From positions 1,674,001 to 1,738,000 of the forward strand of contig NZ_CP144683.1 of assembly GCF_036687315.1 (NCBI RefSeq): a stretch of 64,000 nt of DNA. The letters are read 5' to 3'. The notes under the pieces are model-generated. The model worked only from the letters and a program-made list of their open reading frames with translations. It had not been told where the DNA came from and searched no databases. Position numbers and translations under genes: made by a program. The DNA comes from Sphingopyxis sp. TUF1 (GTDB taxonomy: Bacteria > Pseudomonadota > Alphaproteobacteria > Sphingomonadales > Sphingomonadaceae). Below, piece by piece: positions 1-7,466 of this stretch; position 1 is the stretch's first letter; each line of letters starts with the position of its first letter.

Positions 1-49
1 ACGACGAAATTCAGGCTATATTTGGTTGGTCCCTTAAATAGCCTGATCG

Positions 50-83
50 GATGCCCCGGCCCCCACAGCCGGGGCATCTTTTT
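50..83 (+). terminator. Rho-independent terminator
   Basis: A perfect 11-bp stem (GATGCCCCGGC pairing with GCCGGGGCATC) with a 7-nt loop is followed by five T residues on the plus strand. It should end a plus-strand transcript that enters from outside the window. No gene for that transcript is visible in the first 49 bases. Confidence 0.85.
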
Positions 84-147
84 ATGTGCAAGTGGTAGGT
101 GCCGGCTTCCGTTGCGACCGAAACTAGCCGTTGCCGCCTCCCCCAGT

Positions 148-230
148 CCGTTCGCATCGAGCGAAGTCGAGATGCCCATCGGCCTAGGCGTAGCGTCGAT
201 GGGTGTCTCGACTTCGCTCGACACAAACGG
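148..230. repeat. Palindromic repeat family A, copy 1
   Basis: A long imperfect inverted repeat: the left arm carries TCGAGCGAAGTCGAGA and the right arm TCTCGACTTCGCTCGA. The same element recurs at 48955-49037 and 61939-62011. It lies downstream of the dnaE2 stop, in the 307-base gene-free start of the window. The rest of that stretch (84-147 and 231-307) holds nothing I recognise. Confidence 0.85.
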
Positions 231-307
231 AAAGAGGGGCGGCCCGCTCCCCATCCCAAAACCGTCGCCCCCGCAACCTCCAACACCTGCGCCGACCTTC
301 TCCCGCC

Positions 308-3300
308 TCAATGAAAATCCCGCGATCGGGGCAGGATACGAACATCGCGCGGGTGGCCGTGGCGCTGTGCATGTCCGCGCGGATATTGCGGATACTTCAC
401 TTCATCGCCGCGCGCGAGATCGGGATCGAACCGCCGCTCCGTCCCCAGCGCATCGAGCATCGCCGTGCGGTCGGCGACGCGCGTCGCCATCAGGTGGATG
501 ACGCCTTCCTTACTTCGCTGCACCTCGCCCTCGGCGAGCATCAGCCGTGACGCCATGACGGCGCGGCGATAGCGTTCGAAATGGCGCGCCCACAGCAGGA
601 CATTGACGATCCCGCTCTCATCCTCGAGTGTGATGAAGATCGCATTGCCCTTGCCGGGGCGCTGGCGGATTAGCACGACGCCCGCGGTGCGGACGATCGC
701 GCCATTCTTTGCCGCTGCCACTTCGGCCGCGCTCAGCACGCCTTCGCGTTCGAGATCGCGGCGCAGGAACGCCATCGGATGGCCTTTCAGCGAGAGGCGC
801 GTCGTCTGATAATCGGTCAGCACATGCTCGACCATCGGCATCGGCGGCAGCGCGGCATCCTCCTCATGCCCCAGCTCGTTCGCCCCGGCCGCGCCGAACA
901 GCGGCAGCACCCCCTGCCGCACGCAGCGCGCGTCCCACAGTGCCGGGCGACGACCCAGCCCCATCGTCCCGCATGCATCGGCATCGGCAAGCAGGCGCAG
1001 CGCCCGCGACGGCAGGTTCGCGCGGCGCGCGAGTTCCTCGATCGAGGCGAAGGGCATGGTGCGCGCGGCGACGATCTGATCGGCCCATGCTTCGCGAAAG
1101 CCATCGACCTGCCGGAAACCCAGCCGCAGCGCGAGGCTGCCGTCCACGCGCCGTTCCAGGCCGCTGTCCCAATGGCTCGCGTTCACATCGACCGCGCGCA
1201 CCTCGACCCCATGCTCCTGCGCATCGCGGACGAGCTGCGCCGGGGCATAAAAGCCCATCGGCTGCGAATTGAGCAGGCCACAGGTAAAGACCGCGGGATG
1301 GTAATGCTTGATCCATGAGGAGACGTAGACGAGCCGCGCAAAGGATTGCGCATGGCTTTCGGGAAAGCCGTAACTGCCGAAACCCTCGATCTGCTTGAAG
1401 CAGCGTTCGGCGAAATCCTGCTTATATCCGCGCGCGACCATGCCGCCGACCATCTTCTCGCGGAAATTGTCGATCGTGCCGACGTTACGAAAGGTCGCCA
1501 TGGCACGTCGCAGGCCATTGGCTTCCTCGGGAGTGAAGCCGGCAGCGGTAATCGCCAAGTTCATCGCCTGCTCCTGAAAGAGTGGGACGCCAAAGGTATG
1601 GCCCAGAACTTCGCGGAGCTCGTTCGGATCATGGGGTGGCGCGGGCGAAGGATATTCGACCGACTCTTCCTCGTTTCGTCGCCGCAGATAGGGGTGCACC
1701 ATGTCGCCCTCAATCGGGCCGGGCCGGACGATCGCAACCTGAACGACCAGGTCATAGAGCTTTCGGGGACGCAGGCGCGGCAGCATGTTGATCTGCGCGC
1801 GGCTTTCAACCTGAAAGACGCCGATGCTGTCGCCCCTGCAAAGCATGTCGTAAACCGCCGGATCTTTGGAATCGATGTCGAGTTCCAGCGTGTGATCGCC
1901 CAGTCCATGTTCGCGCATCAGGTCGTAGCATTTGCGAATGCAGGTCAGCATTCCGAGCGCGAGCACATCGACCTTCATCAGCCCGAGCGCGTCGATGTCG
2001 TCCTTGTCCCATTCGATGAAGGTGCGGTCCTCCATCGCGGCATTGTGGATCGGGACCAGCTCGTCGAGCCGCCCCTGCGTCAGGACAAAGCCGCCAACAT
2101 GCTGCGACAAATGCCGCGGGGCCTTCAATAATTCCCCGACGAAGCGATGCAGTCGTTCGATCTCGCCATTCTGCGGGTTGAGCCCTGCCTCGATCAGGCG
2201 TTCGACCGGAACCTCGTCGCCCCAGCTTCCCCAGCTTGTGTCGGCGAGCCGCGCGGTGACATCCTCGCTGAAACCGAGCGCCTTGCCGACCTCGCGGATG
2301 GTGCTGCGCGGGCGGTAGTGGATGACTGTTGCGGCGATCGCGGCCCGGTCGCGGCTGTAGCGGTCATAGATATATTGAATGACCTCCTCGCGCCGTTCAT
2401 GTTCGAAATCGACGTCGATGTCGGGCGGCTCGTCGCGCTCGGCCGAGACAAAGCGCGAGAAGAGCAGCTTATGCTCATCCGGATCGACCGAGGTGACGCC
2501 CAGCAAAAAACAGACGATCGAATTGGCGGCCGAACCGCGCCCCTGACACAGGATCGGCGGTTTCTGCGCGCGCGCAAAGCGGACGAGATCGTAAACGGTC
2601 AGGAAATAATAGACATAGTTCCGTCGCCGGATCAGCCGGAGCTCGTTGCCGATCATCTTGCGGATTTTTGGTTTCAACGGAACGCCATAGCGTTTCTCCG
2701 CCGCACGCTTCACCAGATGGTGCAGATAGTTGAAGGGCTTCCACCCCGGCGGCACGGGTTCGTGTGGATATTCGTAACGCAGATCGTCGAGCCTGAACCC
2801 GATGCGGGCGAGCAGGCTGGCGCTGGCGGCAACCGCTTTCGGATGGTGTATGAAAAGTCGGTGCATTTCGGCCGGCGCCTTCAGATGGCGCTCGGCATTG
2901 GCGCGCAGCAACTTGCCTGCTTTCTGCACCGTCGTTCCTTCGCGAACACAGGTGATGATGTCATGCAGCGGGCGCCGTGCGGCGGTCGCATAGAGCGCGT
3001 CGCTGGTTGCAAGCAATGGCACGCCGGTCGCCGTCGACAGGCGCTGGAGCCGGGCCAGTCGCCGCGCGTCGGCGCCCGCGCGCGGCATATTTGCCGCCAG
3101 CCACACCGATTTGGGCCGCGCGGCCCTGAGCGTGCGAAGCAGCGTCGCGTCGCCCCCCATCGCGATCAGCAATAGATCGTCGCAATGCGCGAGCAGGTCG
3201 CCCAGATCGAGGATGCAGTCGCCCTTCGTTGCCCGCAGATTGCCGACCGAGAGCAGGCGGGTGAGCCGTCCCCAGCCATGGCGGCTGACCGGATAAGCGA

Positions 3301-3586
3301 CGATGTCGGGCGTGCCGTCGGCAAAGACGAGCCTTGCGCCGACGACCAGCCGGAAGCCCGCCACCATCGCGGGATTTTGGACCTGTTGCTCTTTCAGGAA
3401 GGCCCATGCCCGCACCACCCCCGCGACGCTGTTGCGGTCGGCGATGCCGATGCCCGCCATGCCAAGATTGATCGCCTCCGCGACCATCTCAGCGGGGTGC
3501 GAGGCGCCGCGCAGGAAGCTGTAGTTGGTCGCGGCGACCAGTTCGGCAAAACCCGTTTCGGGGCCGGTTGCGGGCGTATCGCTCAT
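308..3586 (-). CDS. dnaE2: Error-prone DNA polymerase DnaE2 (ImuC)
   Basis: This is a C-family DNA polymerase alpha-subunit paralogue of 1092 aa, the usual DnaE2 length (about 1050-1100). It opens with a PHP domain (FAELVAATNYSFLRGASHP). The polymerase core carries the PDIDVDFEHERREEV stretch, which includes the catalytic acidic residues, and an OB-fold region near the C-terminus includes IFITLEDESGIVNV. In the ImuA-ImuB-DnaE2 system it performs translesion synthesis and drives damage-induced mutagenesis, recruited through ImuB and the beta clamp. Its ATG overlaps the imuB stop by 4 bases, so the two are translationally coupled. Expression should follow the LexA box upstream of imuA. Confidence 0.95.
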   Translation of the reverse strand: MSDTPATGPETGFAELVAATNYSFLRGASHPAEMVAEAINLGMAGIGIADRNSVAGVVRAWAFLKEQQVQNPAMVAGFRLVVGARLVFADGTPDIVAYPVSRHGWGRLTRLLSVGNLRATKGDCILDLGDLLAHCDDLLLIAMGGDATLLRTLRAARPKSVWLAANMPRAGADARRLARLQRLSTATGVPLLATSDALYATAARRPLHDIITCVREGTTVQKAGKLLRANAERHLKAPAEMHRLFIHHPKAVAASASLLARIGFRLDDLRYEYPHEPVPPGWKPFNYLHHLVKRAAEKRYGVPLKPKIRKMIGNELRLIRRRNYVYYFLTVYDLVRFARAQKPPILCQGRGSAANSIVCFLLGVTSVDPDEHKLLFSRFVSAERDEPPDIDVDFEHERREEVIQYIYDRYSRDRAAIAATVIHYRPRSTIREVGKALGFSEDVTARLADTSWGSWGDEVPVERLIEAGLNPQNGEIERLHRFVGELLKAPRHLSQHVGGFVLTQGRLDELVPIHNAAMEDRTFIEWDKDDIDALGLMKVDVLALGMLTCIRKCYDLMREHGLGDHTLELDIDSKDPAVYDMLCRGDSIGVFQVESRAQINMLPRLRPRKLYDLVVQVAIVRPGPIEGDMVHPYLRRRNEEESVEYPSPAPPHDPNELREVLGHTFGVPLFQEQAMNLAITAAGFTPEEANGLRRAMATFRNVGTIDNFREKMVGGMVARGYKQDFAERCFKQIEGFGSYGFPESHAQSFARLVYVSSWIKHYHPAVFTCGLLNSQPMGFYAPAQLVRDAQEHGVEVRAVDVNASHWDSGLERRVDGSLALRLGFRQVDGFREAWADQIVAARTMPFASIEELARRANLPSRALRLLADADACGTMGLGRRPALWDARCVRQGVLPLFGAAGANELGHEEDAALPPMPMVEHVLTDYQTTRLSLKGHPMAFLRRDLEREGVLSAAEVAAAKNGAIVRTAGVVLIRQRPGKGNAIFITLEDESGIVNVLLWARHFERYRRAVMASRLMLAEGEVQRSKEGVIHLMATRVADRTAMLDALGTERRFDPDLARGDEVKYPQYPRGHAQRHGHPRDVRILPRSRDFH

Positions 3587-5133
3587 GCGAACACCCCGTG
3601 GATATACCAGCGCGGATCGGGCTTTTCGTCGTAAAGCCCGTGGCGGAACAGCCAGAACCGGCGACCCTGCACATCCTCGACGCGGTAATAATCGCGCGTC
3701 AGCCCGCCATTATCGCGGCGGCGCCACCATTCGGCGGCGATGCGTTCGGGGCCTTCGTAGCGGCGCACAGCGTGAAAGACGCGGCGCCAGCGGAAACGCT
3801 GCGGCGGGCCGTCGGGCACTTCGGCGATCACCTCGATCGGCTGCGGCGGGTCGAACAGGTGAAAGGGGCGCGTCGGCGGTTCGCCGGGTTCGGGGGCCTG
3901 CCATGGCAGCGGTGTGGGCGCATCGATCGCGGGCAGTTCGAACTGCGCCTGTTCGGGGATATGCGTGTCGGCGGGACGGAATTTCCGGACCCGCCCACGC
4001 CCCAGCCGCGTCGCCAGCCGGTCGGCGAGTTCGTCGATCGCCGCGTCCTTGACCGCACCCCCTTCGAGCTTGAGCTGGCTCGCGCCGAGCGCTTCGAGCC
4101 GCGGTACGGCGAGGCGGATCATGTCGAAACCGAAACCGGGGTCGAGCGGATCGGCCAGACTGTCCATCCGCTCGGCGAACAGGCGCGTGACCAGCCCGGT
4201 GTCGCGCGTCGGATGGCCGGTTTCGATCGCAATGCTGCGCGCAAGGCCGTCGCTGCGAAAAAAGGTCGCGCGGAAATGGCGCCCGCCCTCGCCGCGCTCG
4301 GCTAGCGTTTCGATCGCTTCGCCGACCAGTTCGGTCAGGATTTTGACGGCGTGCGCAGTGCTGCCCAGCGGCTCGGCAAAGCGGCGTTCGGCGGTGACCG
4401 GCGGCGGGCGGGTGCGCGGGTCGAGCGGGCTCGGCGCGTCGCCCACTATTCGGCGCAGCGCCATCGCGGCGTCAGTGCCAAACCGCGCGGCAAGGTTCGC
4501 CATCGGGCGGCTTGCCAGGTCGCCGATCGTCTTGAGGCCCGAGCGCACGAGCGCGGTTGTTGCCTCGGCATCGAGTTCGAGCGCGGCGACGGGCAGGCGG
4601 CGGATCGCGCTGACTTCGTCGGGGGCAGGGCGCGCCTGATAGCGCGCGAGCGCCCGCGCGGCGTCGGCGGTCGGACCAAGCGCGGGACGGAGCGTCATGC
4701 CAAGGCGCGCGAAGCGGTTTTCGACATCGGCGACCAGTCCGGCCTCGCCGCCGAAAAGATGCTCAGCGCCCGCGATGTCAAGGATCAGACCGTCGGGCGC
4801 GTCGATTGCGACGAGCGGGGTATAGCGTGCGCATCCCTGCGCTAACCGGTCGAGCCAGTCCTGATCGGCCGCCGGATCGTGCGGAATGACGACAAGATCA
4901 ACTACCTGCGCGCGCGCATCAGCGAGCGGCATGGCGGGGCGCAGCCCGGCCGCGAGCGCGGCGGCATCGACGCTCGCAAGGCGCATTGCGCCGCGCTGCT
5001 TCGCGGCAAAGACCAGCGGCGCGTCAGGCGGCTTCGGTGCCGTGCGCAGCCAGCGTTCGGCGGGCAGGAAGGGAAAGAAGAGCGCCAGATAGCGCCGCGT
5101 CCCCGGCGCCTTGCCCAAAGCTTTGTTCGTCAT
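3583..5133 (-). CDS. imuB: ImuB, catalytically inactive Y-family polymerase homologue
   Basis: ImuB is the hub of the mutasome, bridging DnaE2, ImuA and the beta clamp. The N-terminus RRYLALFFPFLPAERW aligns with the Y-family start, but the catalytic aspartate expected there is replaced, as is typical of ImuB. A QLKLEG motif near residue 352 resembles a clamp-binding motif. The C-terminal segment (WWRRRDNGGLTRDYYRVED) is typical of the family. I chose the ATG at 5133 (516 aa, MTNKALGK) because the longer frame adds 54 low-complexity residues. This start lies inside imuA, giving an overlap of about 110 bases, and the stop overlaps dnaE2 by 4 bases. Confidence 0.92.
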   Translation of the reverse strand: MTNKALGKAPGTRRYLALFFPFLPAERWLRTAPKPPDAPLVFAAKQRGAMRLASVDAAALAAGLRPAMPLADARAQVVDLVVIPHDPAADQDWLDRLAQGCARYTPLVAIDAPDGLILDIAGAEHLFGGEAGLVADVENRFARLGMTLRPALGPTADAARALARYQARPAPDEVSAIRRLPVAALELDAEATTALVRSGLKTIGDLASRPMANLAARFGTDAAMALRRIVGDAPSPLDPRTRPPPVTAERRFAEPLGSTAHAVKILTELVGEAIETLAERGEGGRHFRATFFRSDGLARSIAIETGHPTRDTGLVTRLFAERMDSLADPLDPGFGFDMIRLAVPRLEALGASQLKLEGGAVKDAAIDELADRLATRLGRGRVRKFRPADTHIPEQAQFELPAIDAPTPLPWQAPEPGEPPTRPFHLFDPPQPIEVIAEVPDGPPQRFRWRRVFHAVRRYEGPERIAAEWWRRRDNGGLTRDYYRVEDVQGRRFWLFRHGLYDEKPDPRWYIHGVFA

Positions 5134-5824
5134 GGTTCCAGTCCAGTCGCCAGCGCGCGCCCGCGGCGCCGCCGCGCCAGCGCAGCAGTTCAAGGTCGAA
5201 AGTGGGGGCGCCCGGCGCGTCCGCTTCCAGTGCCTGCGATGCGGCGGCGGCGACGCTCCAGCGCGTTTCGGCGACGCTCGGCGCGGGCGCGGCATTCAGG
5301 CGGAGCATCAGCAAGGTGGTGCCCGCATCGCGCGCGCCGAGCGCCAGGCGGCGCCCCGCGGTCAGATCGAGCAAGGGAAACTTGCCCCAGCTTTCGACGA
5401 TCACCGCCGCCGATCCCGCGCAACGGACCGCGTCATTGGCGCAGGCGAGCAGCATTTTGGGGTCGGTCGCCTCGACCAGCAGCAGCCGGTCGGGGTCGCC
5501 GCCGAGTTCGGCGATGCCGGGGGCATAGATATGCCCCGCGCGTTTGCCCGAGTCGACGGTGCGCAGCCAGATCAGTGGTGTCTTGCCGGGGGTGCGGAGC
5601 GCGATCAGCGCGGCAAAGGCGGCGGCGCTGGTCGCGTCGAGCGCATCGGCAGCGAAAAATTCATGGGTGCGTCCGGCCGCGAGGCCGCCGCCGATCGCGG
5701 CGTCGAAGGACGCATGGCCGCTCGCCAGCCAGCCCGCGGCCGGGCGGCTTGCAACACCGCCATCGGCGGCAATCCGGGCAATGCGTTGGCGCAGCCCGGC
5801 GAGAGGGTGGGACGACTCGCGCAT
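5024..5824 (-). CDS. imuA: ImuA, RecA-like mutagenesis accessory protein
   Basis: ImuA is a RecA/SulA-like accessory protein of the damage-inducible mutasome and works with ImuB and DnaE2. The central region keeps RecA-like segments (FFAADALDATSAAAFAAL, WLRTVDSGKRAGHIYAPG). The C-terminus binds ImuB and modulates RecA in studied alphaproteobacteria. The product is 266 aa. Two in-frame ATGs sit at 5827 and 5824. The second has better spacing from the AGGA Shine-Dalgarno element, and the first would add one Met. The LexA box lies directly on the ribosome binding region. It is the first gene of imuA-imuB-dnaE2. Confidence 0.9.
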   Translation of the reverse strand: MRESSHPLAGLRQRIARIAADGGVASRPAAGWLASGHASFDAAIGGGLAAGRTHEFFAADALDATSAAAFAALIALRTPGKTPLIWLRTVDSGKRAGHIYAPGIAELGGDPDRLLLVEATDPKMLLACANDAVRCAGSAAVIVESWGKFPLLDLTAGRRLALGARDAGTTLLMLRLNAAPAPSVAETRWSVAAAASQALEADAPGAPTFDLELLRWRGGAAGARWRLDWNHDEQSFGQGAGDAALSGALLSLPARRTLAAHGTEAA

Positions 5825-5829
5825 CATTT

Positions 5830-5844
5830 GTTCCTGATATGTTC
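5830..5844 (-). promoter_or_regulatory. LexA (SOS) box of the imuAB-dnaE2 operon
   Basis: The plus strand reads GTTC-N7-GTTC (GAAC-N7-GAAC on the coding strand), the direct-repeat LexA site of alphaproteobacteria, with both half-sites perfect. The downstream half-site is part of the AGGAAC Shine-Dalgarno region and ends 5 bases before the ATG at 5824. Confidence 0.9.
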
Positions 5845-5874
5845 TATTAGCGCGCGAGTGGGGTCGATTGTCAA
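5844..5874 (-). promoter_or_regulatory. Probable imuA promoter
   Basis: On the minus strand a consensus -35 hexamer TTGACA (plus 5869-5874) is followed after 19 bases by TAATAG (plus 5844-5849); CTAATA gives an 18-base spacer. Transcription would begin within the LexA box, consistent with direct repression. Confidence 0.55.
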
Positions 5875-5970
5875 GACGAGTCGGAAGATACCCTTTTTGT
5901 CATGCCGGACTCCCCTCGACAGGCTCGGCACCGGGGCATGATCGACGCTTATCGCGCTCGCATCGGCAGG

Positions 5971-6062
5971 CGTCATTGCGAGCGTAGCGAAGCAATCTCC
6001 AGCTTGCGCAGCACTCGACGATGACTGGAGATTGCTCCGTCGCTGCGCTCCTCGCAATGACG
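5971..6062. repeat. Palindromic repeat family B, copy 1
   Basis: Inverted repeat with outer arms CGTCATTGCGAGCG and CGCTCCTCGCAATGACG and inner arms around GCAATCTCCAG and CTGGAGATTGC. A second copy lies at 17204-17296. It abuts the stop codon of the efflux lipoprotein gene at 6063. Just upstream, 5901-5940 holds a smaller palindrome (CATGCCGG ... CCGGGGCATG) that contains a fragment related to repeat family C. Confidence 0.85.
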
Positions 6063-7466
6063 TTAGGGCGTTAGCGCCGTCGCCCCCGCGCTGCTGTCGC
6101 CGCCCAATGCGCCGAACAGCGCAATCCGGGTTTGCACGAGCAGCAGCTGCGTCACGATCTCGCTCCGCCGTGCGGCATAGAGGCTGCGCTGGGCATCGAG
6201 GCTGGCGAGGAAGCTGTCGATGCCGCCCCGATAGCGCGCTTCGGTGAGCGTCGCGGTGTCGGCGGCGGCTTCGCTGTTGGCCGCCGCGGCCCGCACCCTT
6301 TCGGCGATCGTGCCCTGCACCGCGAGCGCGTCGGCGGTTTCGCGAAAGGCGGTCTGGATCGCGCCTTCATAGGCGCCGAGCGCAGCGTCGCGTTGCGCTT
6401 CGCTGACCGCGACCCCGGCGCGGCGGCCGCCGGCGTCGAAAATCGTCGCACTGGCATCGCCCCCCGCCGACCAGCCGAACGATCCGCTGTCGAACAGGCC
6501 GGACAGCGCGTCGCTGGCAAAGCCGAGCAGCCCGGTAAGCGAGACCGACGGGAACAGCCGCGCGCGCGCGACGCCCATGTCGGCGTTGGCAGCGCGCAGG
6601 TCATATTCGGCCTCGATCACGTCGGGGCGGCGCAGCAATATGTCCGAGCTGACCCCGGCGGGCAGCGGCGCGATCGCGGGCGCAACCTCGGCGAGGCTCG
6701 CGGGGAGCAGCGCGGCATCGACGTCGCCGCCGACGAGCAGGCGGATGAGGTTTTCATCCTGCGCCAGCGCGGTCCGTTGCTGCGCGATCGCATCGTCGGC
6801 GGTCGCCAGAATCTGTTCGGCCTGCCGCAGGTCGGTGCGCGGCGCGACGCCGCCATCGAGGCGCGCCTGCGTCAACCGCACGCTGTCGCGCGCATTGGCG
6901 GCGGTGTCCTCGGCAATTTTCAACAGGTCGCGGTCGGCGCCATAGGCCGCCCAGGCATTCGCCAGCTCGGCGATCAGCGCGATCCGCACGGTGCGCGACG
7001 CCGCCTCGGTCGCCAGTGCGCGGTTGCGCTCGGCCTCGGTCGCATTGGCAAGGCGGCCGAAGAGGTCGAGTTCGAAGGCGGTGACGCCGCCGCGCAGCGA
7101 AAAATCGGCGGCGCCGCTGCTGCCATTGCTGTCCGAATAGCCGGCCCCCGCGTTGACGCCGATCTCGGGGAATTGCGCCGACCGCGTAACGCGCACCTGC
7201 GCGCGCGCTGCGGCGACATTGGCATAGGCGACGCGCAGGTCGCGGTTGCCGGCAAGCGCCTGGTCGATCAGCTTCTGGAGCCGCGGATCGGTAAAGACCT
7301 GCCGGTAGGAGAGGATCGGCAGTGCCGCCTCGCTTTGCAGCAGATAGGCGTCGCCGACCGGCCAGCTTTGCGGCACGGGCGGCGCGGGCATCACCGTCTT
7401 GGGCGCGAGCGAGCAAGCGCCGAGCAGCAGGGGGCCGCAGGCCAGCAGCGCGCGGAGGCGGATCAT
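6063..7466 (-). CDS. RND efflux outer-membrane lipoprotein, OprM/NodT family
   Basis: This is the outer-membrane channel of a tripartite efflux pump. The 467-aa length and the internally repeated helical organisation fit the OEP/NodT family. The N-terminus MIRLRALLACGPLLLGACS is a lipoprotein signal with lipobox LGAC, so Cys18 should be acylated. SDILLRRPDVIEAEYDLRAA and the preceding PLPAG are typical motifs of this family. It is last in the adaptor-pump-channel operon and overlaps the pump gene by 4 bases. Substrates cannot be read from sequence. Confidence 0.92.
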   Translation of the reverse strand: MIRLRALLACGPLLLGACSLAPKTVMPAPPVPQSWPVGDAYLLQSEAALPILSYRQVFTDPRLQKLIDQALAGNRDLRVAYANVAAARAQVRVTRSAQFPEIGVNAGAGYSDSNGSSGAADFSLRGGVTAFELDLFGRLANATEAERNRALATEAASRTVRIALIAELANAWAAYGADRDLLKIAEDTAANARDSVRLTQARLDGGVAPRTDLRQAEQILATADDAIAQQRTALAQDENLIRLLVGGDVDAALLPASLAEVAPAIAPLPAGVSSDILLRRPDVIEAEYDLRAANADMGVARARLFPSVSLTGLLGFASDALSGLFDSGSFGWSAGGDASATIFDAGGRRAGVAVSEAQRDAALGAYEGAIQTAFRETADALAVQGTIAERVRAAAANSEAAADTATLTEARYRGGIDSFLASLDAQRSLYAARRSEIVTQLLLVQTRIALFGALGGDSSAGATALTP

